Assembly (NCBI RefSeq): GCF_900168295.1
Contig: NZ_FVZL01000001.1
Location: 62,001 to 126,000 of the forward strand
Origin: Arthrobacter sp. P2b
GTDB lineage: Bacteria > Actinomycetota > Actinomycetes > Actinomycetales > Micrococcaceae
Direction: 5' to 3'
Length of the DNA: 64,000 nt
The notes beneath the pieces are model-generated. The model searched no databases, had not been told where the DNA came from, and saw only the letters and a list, made by a program, of their open reading frames with translations. The translations under genes were made by a program, and so were the position numbers. Of this stretch, positions 45,150-53,651 are shown in pieces (the stretch's first letter is position 1; every line of letters starts with the position of its first letter).

Positions 45150-45163
45150 ACAGGGGAACCTGT
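45150..45163. promoter_or_regulatory. 14-bp palindrome upstream of ROK1
   Basis: ACAGG-GGAA-CCTGT sits 33 nt before the ROK1 start. An 8-bp palindrome TTCGCGAA follows at 45179-45186. Either may be an autoregulatory operator; neither resembles the TCCGG palindrome of the ROK2 arm. Confidence 0.35.
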
Positions 45164-45278
45164 GATGTTGGGACCCGTTCGCGAATAATCGAAAAACTAA
45201 GCCCATACTGAAAAATTGCCTTCCTGCTGGAGCAGTTAGAAGAGAATTAAAGCGCTACTGGCCCTGTTGCAGCCAAGC

Positions 45279-46820
45279 CTAGAAGGCACGGTAAGTGAAG
45301 TTCGTGAACCGCACTTCCCCTGTCCCGGCTGCGAACAGTGCCGGGCGCAGGCTGAGGAGTTCGTCGGCCGTATTTGTGTTGTAACCCTCCACGTTGAAAC
45401 GCAATCCATGCCTGGTCCAGTCCGTCCCGTTCAAGCTGTAGTACTGGGTGACGATGTGGTTGTCGTTGACCATTCGCAGGTGTATGGTCCGGGCCGCTGG
45501 CGCTGGTTCGCGCCAGTACGGGATGGCCCTCCCGGCGCGGTAGCTGGTCATGCGGCCGCCGTCGTGGCCCATGCCGCAGAACAGGCGGTCGCTGTAGTAC
45601 AGCAGCAGCCCGCCTTGGGCGCCGTCGCGGAGTTCCATCTGGACCGTGATCTCGTATCGCCGGTCGCCCGCGATACACGTCAACGCCGAGCTGTCTGACG
45701 GGCCTGATCCGCGGGCTTGCAGAACCAGGCCGGCGTCAAGGGATGCCCGAAGATACTCGCCCTGGGACGGGGCATGAAACGACCATTGGGTTCCAAAGCG
45801 CCCGGTGGAAAAATCATCGGACAAGGGCAAGCCGTGAGTCTGATCGGCTGTTAGAGACAGGGCGGGCAGGGGTGCCGGCAGTGCCGCCGAAAGATCTCCC
45901 CCACCGGCTCGAGGCCATCCGTCCTCGTCCCATTCGATGGGTTCCAACAGCGTTTGCCGGCCGAGGGTGGCGAACCCGTTCTCGTAGCCGTGATAAATGC
46001 TCCACCATTGGCCGTTGGGCCCCTCGAACAAGGTGGCATGGCCCTTGCTCCACCAAGGCTCGTTCGCATCCCATGTCCTGATGATGGGATTGCGGGGACA
46101 GTCCTCCCACGGACCGTCAATGGAGCGCGAGCGGGCAACAGTGACCATATGCCCGGTGGGCGGACCTGACGTGCCGCCCACCGCCGTCGTGAGGTAAAAC
46201 CATTCACCGCGGCGGGTCAGCTTAGGCCCCTCCAGGGCGTACGCTTCAACCACCCAGTCGTCGGGATAGCGCCAGCCGTCGTAGACGTGCTCCACTGGTC
46301 CGTTCGTAGCCAGTCCGTCGTCGGTGAGCCGGACACGGCTGACTCCGCTGAGGAACAGATAGCGGCTGCCGTCCTCTCCCACCACGTGCCCCGGATCGAT
46401 ATGCCCTTCGATGCCCAGGTTGATCGGCTCGCTCCAAGGTCCTGCCATGTCCTCGGCATGGATGACATACGTCAGCACAGGCGCCGTTGGGTCCGGGGAA
46501 ATGGCCGTGGGAATGATCGGTATGTAGATGTAGTACCGGTCGTTAACCTTGCACATGTCCACGGCAAACACGCAACCGAGGGGTGTTGGTAGAGCCGGCC
46601 CGAGCGGTTGCCAGTTCAGCAGGTCCCGTGAGTGCCAGATGATGAGTCCTGGCGTGGACTCAAACGAGGAGAAGGTCAAGTAGTAGTCATCGCCGTCTCG
46701 CAGGATGGCCGGGTCCGGGTGGTCCCCGGCGAACACCGGGTTCAGGTAGGTTCCATCGCCGAGGTCGGCCCGGCGTTGACCTTCCAGGCTCACGGCGGGA
46801 GGCGTTGTTTGGTATGTCAT
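45279..46820 (-). CDS. Glycoside hydrolase family 43 (arabinosidase/xylosidase type)
   Basis: 513 residues with no signal peptide, so cytoplasmic. The five-blade beta-propeller (1-320) carries the GH43 triad: Asp36 in GDHPDPAIL (base), Asp142 in GHIDPGHV (pKa modulator) and Glu192 in VVEAYALEG (acid). A C-terminal beta-sandwich (about 330-513) as in xylan 1,4-beta-xylosidases follows. It hydrolyses alpha-arabinofuranosyl or beta-xylosyl residues from imported oligosaccharides or glycosides. It is the third gene of the GH3-GH106-GH43 run, 16 nt after GH106. Confidence 0.9.
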   Translation of the reverse strand: MTYQTTPPAVSLEGQRRADLGDGTYLNPVFAGDHPDPAILRDGDDYYLTFSSFESTPGLIIWHSRDLLNWQPLGPALPTPLGCVFAVDMCKVNDRYYIYIPIIPTAISPDPTAPVLTYVIHAEDMAGPWSEPINLGIEGHIDPGHVVGEDGSRYLFLSGVSRVRLTDDGLATNGPVEHVYDGWRYPDDWVVEAYALEGPKLTRRGEWFYLTTAVGGTSGPPTGHMVTVARSRSIDGPWEDCPRNPIIRTWDANEPWWSKGHATLFEGPNGQWWSIYHGYENGFATLGRQTLLEPIEWDEDGWPRAGGGDLSAALPAPLPALSLTADQTHGLPLSDDFSTGRFGTQWSFHAPSQGEYLRASLDAGLVLQARGSGPSDSSALTCIAGDRRYEITVQMELRDGAQGGLLLYYSDRLFCGMGHDGGRMTSYRAGRAIPYWREPAPAARTIHLRMVNDNHIVTQYYSLNGTDWTRHGLRFNVEGYNTNTADELLSLRPALFAAGTGEVRFTNFTYRAF

Positions 46821-46836
46821 TCATCCAGTCTTTTCA

Positions 46837-49800
46837 CTAGTGGAAATTACGGTGGTGCTTGTAGATCAAGCTCAACGGGCCCAGTAGACCGGCCGGCAGG
46901 ATTTCGGCTTCATGGTTGAACACGGCCGTCATAGGTGGGTACAGCGTCCCGTTGTTGCTGCGGGCTTCAGCAATCAGCCGGTTGCGCCACGGATTTGTGA
47001 TACTGATTTCGATCCGGTTCGTCCCGGGTCTCAGCGCGCTGGTGGACGCCCTGTAGGGAGCAGTCCAGAGAATTCCTTCCTCTTGACCGTTGATCTTGAT
47101 GTGCGCTACATCAGCAACATCGGCGAACTGGACTGCGTGCGGGAGGTGGGGGCCGTCGAGCTGGAACTCCACCACGTAAGTGGCCGTTCCGGAGAAGTGC
47201 TCCGCCCCGAGTCCGGGGTCGGTCCAATAGGTGGCGTGCGTTAGCTGTATCGGGTCGGAGCCGGGGACGGTGAGGGTCCATTCTCCCGCAACCTCGGTAA
47301 CCCACTCCTTTTCCGGGCGTGGATCCGCTTCGCCTCTGAGAATGAAGAGCGAACCATAAGGGGGTAACCGCACGTCATAGCCGTCTCCGCCATCGGCGCC
47401 TTTGAGGGCCCATTGATTTGGTGTTACCGGGTCCCAGGCAACCAATCTGCCATCCATGTTTGGGATCGTCACGGTGGTGCGCAGCTCTTCGTTGACAGGG
47501 TTGGCGATGAAAAGCAGAGGTTGGTCGCCGTCCACCCAGCGAGCGATCCGCCGCACCCTGGAGTCGCCCACCATCATGCGTGGTGGGACATGTTCCCTGA
47601 GCACGGAAGACAGATCTGCGGTGGCGAAAACTTTGCCGCTGTTCGAGCTGTCCCAAATGAGGTTGCACAAACGCTCGTGCTCGGAGTCCTCGTCCGACAA
47701 GGAGCGCTTAGCCCCCGGACGTTCACCGACGACGGTGGCGCCCTGCTCCACCAATCGCAGGATCGCTTCGAGGGCTCTTGTGCTCATCCTGTTGCTGGCA
47801 CCGCCGAGGTAAAAAAGCCTGTAACGGGATGTACCTGCCTGCAGTTCGCCCGCCTGGACATTCAAGACGGTACTGAGTGCATCCGGTCCGATGTAGTCGT
47901 AGTCGTAGTCAGCAGGAACGTCGTGGTTGCAAGTATTTCCGAAAAGGGCGGTGACGGGGGCTTCCTCGCCTATGAAGTAGGCGATATCCACGGCTGGCCG
48001 GCCAAGAGAAAGAAGATGCGAGCACCGGGCCAAATAGTCCACCCAGGGCTTGGCAGTGGACGCCCAGGTTTCATTGCGGGTAAAGGATTGCCCGAGCGAG
48101 GGCGCCAGAGCGATGCCGGGTGGTGGTACTTGGGTGGGTTGGTGTGGGGACGTATGGATGCAGAAGCGGGTCACACCGAGGGACAGTTGAAGGTCAGCGA
48201 CATGCTTTAAAGACTTCGGCGAATCACTCCAGGGGTTCCGTCCTGAGGTGAAAGCTTCAGCGCCGGTGCGGCTGCGTCCGTAGACGTGTGCCACCGATGA
48301 GGCGCCCTTGAGGTCCGCTACGTAGGTAGGCGCGGGGCCCGCTTCAGAGCTGAAGGTCCACATGGCCCCCATGGGCACATCTGCGTGCGAGCGCATGGCC
48401 AGATCGTCGCCGAGCTGTGGCCTGCGGTCTTCCAGGGCTTCCGCGTAGTAGATCGCGCCGCGCTTATGTGCTTCTTCGGACAGTGTGCCGTAGTAGGACT
48501 CTGCGAAGACTTCAGCGAGCGTCCGCCGGAAGTCGGCGAGGAAGAGGTCGCTGGAATAAGCGTCCTCCACCAGGAACCCGGCTGTGGTAAGCATCCACGG
48601 GATCATGTCGTAGCCGCGAAGACGGCGGAATCCGGCATCGAGGTGATCCGTGATGTTCTGCAGTCCGGCCTCAATGCTGTCGCTGAGCAGGCCGTCGATC
48701 GGTGCGTCGCCGAACTGCGCCAGGTGGGTTGAGATGTAGCGCCGGACTCTTTCGCTATCAAGTTTGTCCACCTCGAGTCCTGTGGCTTGCGGGAGTGCCG
48801 GGCCGTTGGTCTGTCCGGTAAGGGAGGCTCCGAAGCGGACGATTCTCCAGGTCCCTTCAGGAAGCGGGCTCGTAAGCCTTCCCTGTGAGAGGTGTCCGCT
48901 GACGTTCAGGATTTCGGCCAGCGGAACCACCGCGAATGCTGCCCTCGGGTCGGTGTCAAGATGGTCGTAGTCGGGCGCGGTGGCGAAACCACTCTTTGCC
49001 TCCCGGTGGGCGGGCATGCCGGACTCGTAGAGGGCGAATCTTTTGACGGTGAACCCGGTGAGCGGCCGATAAACCGGCGGGGGCACCACCCCTTTCTCGA
49101 ACGCCGCCAGAACCGTCGATATCCCGTCGGCCTGCAGCCGCAACCGGAAATGCGTCCCGGTAACGGCGGGGAACGACATGGTCCGCGAGGGGCATTGCGT
49201 CGCCGGCAACGTGCAGACGGTGACGTAACCGCCGTCGTCATTCTGGACCTGCAGGGTGGCGGTGGCGGCCGGAGCCGCACCGAAGCCGTGGGGGCCAGGG
49301 AGCTCGATGACACAGGAACGCACGGTCACGGGGGTTGCAAAGGACTGTTCGATCCAGGCCACCGAGTGGTTGTCCGGGTCGCGGGCCAGCCGGAAACCTT
49401 CGACGGCGGTGGCCTGGCTAGCGGTGACCGTTTCAGCAGGCGAGTCGGAAGTCCGGACGAACGCAGGCTCCAAGGCATCGTGGATGCTGTGGAACGGGAT
49501 GGCCAAGGCAAAGAGGTCTTTGGCATCTCCCGAGCCTTCGTTCGGCTCGACTCCCCACCTGGGGATGTCCTGGTACGGCCCGGCGACGTCCGGGAGTCTG
49601 TTAAGTTGAATCAGCTCGCCGCCTTCCACCACGGTCTGCGACCACACCAGCTTGCGCATGGCATCGGCCTTATCAACCCACGGGGCTCCCGCGGCGCTCC
49701 ACCCGGCAGAAGTGGCAACGGTGAAGTCCAGGCCGAGGCCGTGGGCCGTCGCCGCGGCAACGGCGATGGCTTCGCGCCACTGCTCGCTGCCTGGAATCAC

Positions 49801-50022
49801 AGCTTCTTCCACTACAAGCGGATTACCAAGCGCGCCGTCGAACGTTTGAACACCTCGGACACCCACCGAGTGGAGCCAGCGAAGGTCTCCCCGAATGCCC
49901 TCGAGTTCCACGTTGCCGTCCATCCAGTGCCACCACGCACGCGGCCGTGCCGGATCCGGTGGATCAACGAACTCACTCCAAGGAACTTCGCTCAAGGAGT
50001 TCGTTCCGGCTGTCCCCTTCAC
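46837..50022 (-). CDS. Glycoside hydrolase family 106 alpha-L-rhamnosidase
   Basis: 1061 residues, typical of GH106. The N-terminal signature PRAWWHWMDGNVELEGIRGDLRW with VRGVQTFDGALG is diagnostic, and the barrel domain extends to about 700 (SDSIEAGLQNIT, WTFSSEAGPAP). The C-terminus contains a galactose-binding-like fold ending RPGTNRIEISITNPWRNRLI. No signal peptide is present. It would remove terminal alpha-L-rhamnose, for example from rutin-type flavonoid glycosides. GTG 50022 overlaps the GH3 stop (GTGA), so it is coupled to GH3. Confidence 0.9.
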   Translation of the reverse strand: MKGTAGTNSLSEVPWSEFVDPPDPARPRAWWHWMDGNVELEGIRGDLRWLHSVGVRGVQTFDGALGNPLVVEEAVIPGSEQWREAIAVAAATAHGLGLDFTVATSAGWSAAGAPWVDKADAMRKLVWSQTVVEGGELIQLNRLPDVAGPYQDIPRWGVEPNEGSGDAKDLFALAIPFHSIHDALEPAFVRTSDSPAETVTASQATAVEGFRLARDPDNHSVAWIEQSFATPVTVRSCVIELPGPHGFGAAPAATATLQVQNDDGGYVTVCTLPATQCPSRTMSFPAVTGTHFRLRLQADGISTVLAAFEKGVVPPPVYRPLTGFTVKRFALYESGMPAHREAKSGFATAPDYDHLDTDPRAAFAVVPLAEILNVSGHLSQGRLTSPLPEGTWRIVRFGASLTGQTNGPALPQATGLEVDKLDSERVRRYISTHLAQFGDAPIDGLLSDSIEAGLQNITDHLDAGFRRLRGYDMIPWMLTTAGFLVEDAYSSDLFLADFRRTLAEVFAESYYGTLSEEAHKRGAIYYAEALEDRRPQLGDDLAMRSHADVPMGAMWTFSSEAGPAPTYVADLKGASSVAHVYGRSRTGAEAFTSGRNPWSDSPKSLKHVADLQLSLGVTRFCIHTSPHQPTQVPPPGIALAPSLGQSFTRNETWASTAKPWVDYLARCSHLLSLGRPAVDIAYFIGEEAPVTALFGNTCNHDVPADYDYDYIGPDALSTVLNVQAGELQAGTSRYRLFYLGGASNRMSTRALEAILRLVEQGATVVGERPGAKRSLSDEDSEHERLCNLIWDSSNSGKVFATADLSSVLREHVPPRMMVGDSRVRRIARWVDGDQPLLFIANPVNEELRTTVTIPNMDGRLVAWDPVTPNQWALKGADGGDGYDVRLPPYGSLFILRGEADPRPEKEWVTEVAGEWTLTVPGSDPIQLTHATYWTDPGLGAEHFSGTATYVVEFQLDGPHLPHAVQFADVADVAHIKINGQEEGILWTAPYRASTSALRPGTNRIEISITNPWRNRLIAEARSNNGTLYPPMTAVFNHEAEILPAGLLGPLSLIYKHHRNFH

Positions 50023-51878
50023 TTCAGCATCCCGGACTCTTTCCGGGAAGGTGATGGGAGGGCCAGGCCGGCACCATAGGGGTAGAGCGGATCTTCGGTG
50101 TCGTTGGGGACGTCAGGATGGGAAGCTTCGACGGCGTCCATGGACCGGGGAAGCTCAATCGGCAACCGGCCTTTGGGCGGGATGGTGCCCGTCAAGGCGT
50201 CGAACAGGGCGGCGTCGGATGCACCGAAGTTGGCGGTGATGGCCGATGCGATGCCCTGGAAGGGGGTCAGGATTCCTGCCCGTTCCAGGTAGACGTCCAG
50301 GATCACAGGGAGTTCTGCTGCAAGGGCCCTCACCCGCGCTATGTCTTCCTCCGGGAAGTCGAGGCTTCCCTGGTGCGTCATGGCATCGAGGAAGTACTCG
50401 TTGCGTGGTTCGTAGGGAACAGACACCCGCACGAGGGCCACCTCGGCGTCTTTCCTGTCATCCACCAGGGTGACCCGGCCGCCGACAGCTTCCGGGTTGA
50501 CTCCTTCGACATAGACGCGGGTGTCCGCCCGGAGCGGCAGCAACCCATCGTTCTTGAGGATGGTCACTGATTCCGCCTGGGCGCGGTGTCCGGCGTCGCG
50601 GAACTGAGCCGAACCGACCACCTCGTTGACAGCATCCACGTCAACGTAGGGATTGTCGAAGAGCCCGAGCTCGAATTTAACCCGGAGGATCCTCAGCACA
50701 GAAGCATCAACCCGTTCCGGAGACAACCTTCCGCCGGCCAGCAACTCAAGCACCAACTCCGTGCAGGATTCACCGCCAAGCTGGTCCACGCCGGCGTCGA
50801 AAAGTTTCTCCACCCGGTCAAGGGGACTCAGGTGCTCAACACCCCATGCCTTTGCGGGGAAGGGCAAACCGAAAGCCTCGCGATCGGTTACTAAGAGAAA
50901 ATCTGTGAGGATGACGCCGTCGAAGCCGAGCTTTTCGCGAAGCAGTGACGTGATCAGGTACTTGTTGTACGAAAAGCCCACCTCCTCCACCTCTACGCCA
51001 TCGATCACTAGGTCTTTCGCCAACGAGTAGTACGGCATGATCGCGCTTGTGCCCGCGGTGATCGCCGCACGGAACGGCGCCAGATGCTCTTCAAAGTTAC
51101 CGCCGGGGTAGATCTGGGCTTTGCCGTATGGGAAATGTGGATCCTCTCCGTCTTCTTGCGCCCCTCCGCCTGGGAAGTGCTTCGCGGTGCAGGCGACACT
51201 GGTTGAGGAGAGTGCCTCGCCCTGCAACCCGGCGATGAAGACTGCAGCGCACTCAGAGGTCACATCCGACCTTGAACTGAAACTTTGGAGCTGCCTCGCC
51301 CAGCGTGGATCGGACGCTAAATCAATCTGCGGATGAACAGCCGCGCGGAACCCAACAGCGACGTACTCACTCCTGGCCACCTCGGCAAACTGTTTGATCA
51401 CCTCAATATCCCCGATGGCTGCCAAGCCCATCGGTTCTGGCCATTGTGAAAACGAGCCCGTCGCAAAGGCCATCCCATCATTTTGCGCGAAACCGTGCCG
51501 AGGGTCTGTGATGAAGGTAATGGGGATGCCGTGGGGCGTCGTTTCCGCGAGTTCTTGCATGGCGTTCTGCCAACGGGCCATGTGTTCGCCCGAGGGAATG
51601 TGTCCTACGTACAAGTGATTTATGAGTTGGTCGACGACAAACCCCCTCGGCGTTTCCGGCCCGAAGTGTCCGGCGGTGTCATAATCACCGGGCTCGTTTA
51701 CGTGCATCACAGAGCCGAAGAGCAGCCCCACTTTCTCTTCAACGCTTAAGCGCCCCAGGAGATCCGTGGCGCGAGTGACCGCATCCAGCCGTGGATCTTC
51801 GTACGGATCCAGCACTCCGTTTCCGTTTAAGTCCCGGTACTGGACGCCGTCTTCTGTGGTCCTGACAGATCGCCGCAT
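50019..51878 (-). CDS. Glycoside hydrolase family 3 beta-glucosidase
   Basis: 619 residues. It begins with an EF-hand-like calcium loop (YRDLNGNGVLDPYEDP, 14-30). The GH3 N-domain follows with ITDPRHGF, CTAKHFPGGGAQEDGED and the nucleophile Asp326 in GFDGVILTDFLLV; the C-terminal alpha/beta domain includes AESVTILKNDGLLPL. No signal peptide, so it acts on imported glycosides, releasing beta-linked glucose or xylose. ATG 51878 has AAGGAGG 5 nt upstream, very strong. It is the first gene of the minus-strand arm, divergent from ROK2, with an operator-like half-palindrome upstream. Confidence 0.92.
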   Translation of the reverse strand: MRRSVRTTEDGVQYRDLNGNGVLDPYEDPRLDAVTRATDLLGRLSVEEKVGLLFGSVMHVNEPGDYDTAGHFGPETPRGFVVDQLINHLYVGHIPSGEHMARWQNAMQELAETTPHGIPITFITDPRHGFAQNDGMAFATGSFSQWPEPMGLAAIGDIEVIKQFAEVARSEYVAVGFRAAVHPQIDLASDPRWARQLQSFSSRSDVTSECAAVFIAGLQGEALSSTSVACTAKHFPGGGAQEDGEDPHFPYGKAQIYPGGNFEEHLAPFRAAITAGTSAIMPYYSLAKDLVIDGVEVEEVGFSYNKYLITSLLREKLGFDGVILTDFLLVTDREAFGLPFPAKAWGVEHLSPLDRVEKLFDAGVDQLGGESCTELVLELLAGGRLSPERVDASVLRILRVKFELGLFDNPYVDVDAVNEVVGSAQFRDAGHRAQAESVTILKNDGLLPLRADTRVYVEGVNPEAVGGRVTLVDDRKDAEVALVRVSVPYEPRNEYFLDAMTHQGSLDFPEEDIARVRALAAELPVILDVYLERAGILTPFQGIASAITANFGASDAALFDALTGTIPPKGRLPIELPRSMDAVEASHPDVPNDTEDPLYPYGAGLALPSPSRKESGMLK

Positions 51879-51913
51879 GAGGCCTCCTTGTGTGATGGGT
51901 TTCATATAGTTTA

Positions 51914-51926
51914 TCCGCTTACCGGA
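51914..51926. promoter_or_regulatory. ROK2 operator-like site between GH3 and ROK2
   Basis: TCCGCTTACCGGA matches the perfect palindrome TCCGGTCACCGGA at 53370-53382 at 11 of 13 positions. It lies in the divergent promoter region of the glycosidase arm and the ROK2 gene, 35 nt upstream of the GH3 start. Confidence 0.6.
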
Positions 51927-52076
51927 AAAAGTTATAGACTAGACCTGTTCAGCGCAAGCTAAAGTTGCGGATGGTGACCCAAAAAGCACCCAGACTGCCG
52001 GCGCTTGACCTCAAGCGCGGTCCGGCTGTCGCCGCGGGTCGCGTCAAGGTGCTGAAGGCGCTTGGAGGGAAAATCA

Positions 52077-53336
52077 ATGGCCATAGAGCGGTACACCGGA
52101 CTGGCATCAGTGCTGGAAACAATCCGGCGGCAGGACGGCATCACGCAGGCAACCCTGACCGACCAGGTAGGCCTGGGCCGCAGTGTTGTTGCCGAGCGGG
52201 TTGCGGAACTCGAACAGATCGGCATCATCCACTCCCCCGGGCGAGCTCCCTCTACAGGCGGGCGGACAGCCAAATTGTTGTCCCTCAACGCCCAGGCCGG
52301 CTACGTGGTAGGCGTGGACATCGCCTCGAATGAAATGGTCGTCAGCGCTTCCGATCTTGCCGGCGCCCTGCTGGGCACCCGCCACAGGGAACTATGCGAC
52401 GTCCGGGAAGGGCCCACGCGGATCCTGGACCAGGTCAACGCCATCATCGAGGAAGTCGTCCGGGAGCAGAGCAGCAACAATCTGCTCGGGGTCGGCGTAG
52501 GCCTCTCCGGTCCGGTTAATTTCGACACCGGCACTCCCGTCGGCGTACCAGTCCTGCCCGGCTGGGATGACTACCCGGTGCGGGAAGAGCTTGCGGCGCG
52601 GTGGCCGGTTCCGGTCTGGGTAGACAATCGCGTAAATCTTCTGGCTTTGGCTGAAATCGAAAACAATCCGCGTGCGGCCAAAGCAAAGCACTTGCTCTAC
52701 TTCGGAGCCGGCGCCGGGGTTGGAGCGGCCCTCATCACCCACGGCCGCCTCTACCGGGGCTCCCACGGTCTGGCCGGCTCCATTGGCCACGTGGCCGTTC
52801 CCGAGGCGGGAGTGGTTGCCTGCAGGTGCGGACGCACGGGCTGCCTGGAGGCAGTCACCAGTGGATGGGCGATCGAGCGGGACGGCCTGATGCTGGCTGA
52901 AACGGGACGCAGCCCCTACCTCGCGCAAGTCCTCAAGGAGACCGGACGCGTTCGCGCCTATGACGTGACGTTGGCCGCTGAGCACGAGGATGCTACCGCG
53001 AAAGAACTACTCAACCGAACAGCTGCGCTCCTTGGAAGCAGCTTGGCAACCCTGGTAAGTTTCTTCGCTCCTCACATGCTGGTTGTTGGCGGTGGCATTG
53101 CCCGGGCCAAAGACATTGTGCTGAAGCCCATACAGCAAGCAGTCCTGGAGCGGCTGCCCTCAACAGGTGCACCGGACCTGATCGTGGAGTTATCCGCCAT
53201 TGACGAGCAGGTAGGCGGCGTCGTAGGTGCCGCTCAGCTTGTACTGGGCGAGCTCTTCTCCAAAGACAACCTCCCCGGGCTCCTCGAGCGGCTGACCCAA
53301 CCCCTCAATCAGGGCAGGGAAGGGCTTTCTGCCTGA
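52077..53336 (+). CDS. ROK family transcriptional regulator (ROK2)
   Basis: 419 residues from ATG 52077 (GGAGGGA 6 nt upstream). A winged HTH (about 12-70: VLETIRRQDGITQATLTDQVGLGRSVVAERVAEL) is followed by the ROK fold with zinc motif CRCGRTGCLE. The kinase catalytic segment reads WVDNRVNLLALAE, with Arg for the catalytic Asp, and SIGHV lacks the usual Glu, so it is probably a pure sensor-repressor. Divergent from GH3 and upstream of the ABC operon, it is well placed to bind the shared TCCGG palindromes in both promoters (inference). Confidence 0.92.
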   Translation: MAIERYTGLASVLETIRRQDGITQATLTDQVGLGRSVVAERVAELEQIGIIHSPGRAPSTGGRTAKLLSLNAQAGYVVGVDIASNEMVVSASDLAGALLGTRHRELCDVREGPTRILDQVNAIIEEVVREQSSNNLLGVGVGLSGPVNFDTGTPVGVPVLPGWDDYPVREELAARWPVPVWVDNRVNLLALAEIENNPRAAKAKHLLYFGAGAGVGAALITHGRLYRGSHGLAGSIGHVAVPEAGVVACRCGRTGCLEAVTSGWAIERDGLMLAETGRSPYLAQVLKETGRVRAYDVTLAAEHEDATAKELLNRTAALLGSSLATLVSFFAPHMLVVGGGIARAKDIVLKPIQQAVLERLPSTGAPDLIVELSAIDEQVGGVVGAAQLVLGELFSKDNLPGLLERLTQPLNQGREGLSA

Positions 53337-53360
53337 TATTCCGAACTCCGGAAGAAGTTG

Positions 53361-53389
53361 TTGACTTATTCCGGTCACCGGATTATGTT
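53361..53389 (+). promoter_or_regulatory. Promoter with embedded palindrome before the ABC/C-glycoside operon
   Basis: TTGACT (-35, 53361-53366) and TATGTT (-10, 53384-53389) are separated by 17 nt. The spacer holds the perfect 13-bp palindrome TCCGGTCACCGGA (53370-53382), so a bound dimer would block RNA polymerase. It lies between the ROK2 stop and the ABC operon. Confidence 0.7.
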
Positions 53390-53450
53390 TGTAACAGGCG
53401 CCACAAAGCGCTTTACCAGCAATATTGGCCTCGACGGCGAGGGAGACCAT

Positions 53451-53624
53451 ATGAAGCACACCCTCTGCATCCGTTGGCCCTGCGCCGGTAACGCAGACAA
53501 GGAATCTCCCGGATTCCCTGTCAAGCAAGGCGCCCTTCCACGGCATTTCAGCCAAAATTCACCGCAATACCTATCGATCTCCGTAGCGTTGTCGCCGGAG
53601 AACAGTCGGATCACTCGAAGCTGA
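53451..53624 (+). CDS. Possible 57-residue leader ORF
   Basis: ATG 53451 follows GAGGGAG by 5 nt, a better ribosome site than many real genes here. It encodes MKHTLCIRWPCAGNADKESP... and stops 27 nt before the solute-binding protein. No family or membrane segment recognised. It could be a translated leader of the operon or a chance frame. Confidence 0.35.
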   Translation: MKHTLCIRWPCAGNADKESPGFPVKQGALPRHFSQNSPQYLSISVALSPENSRITRS

Positions 53625-53651
53625 GCTTTCGACGCCTTGTCTAGGAGAAAC

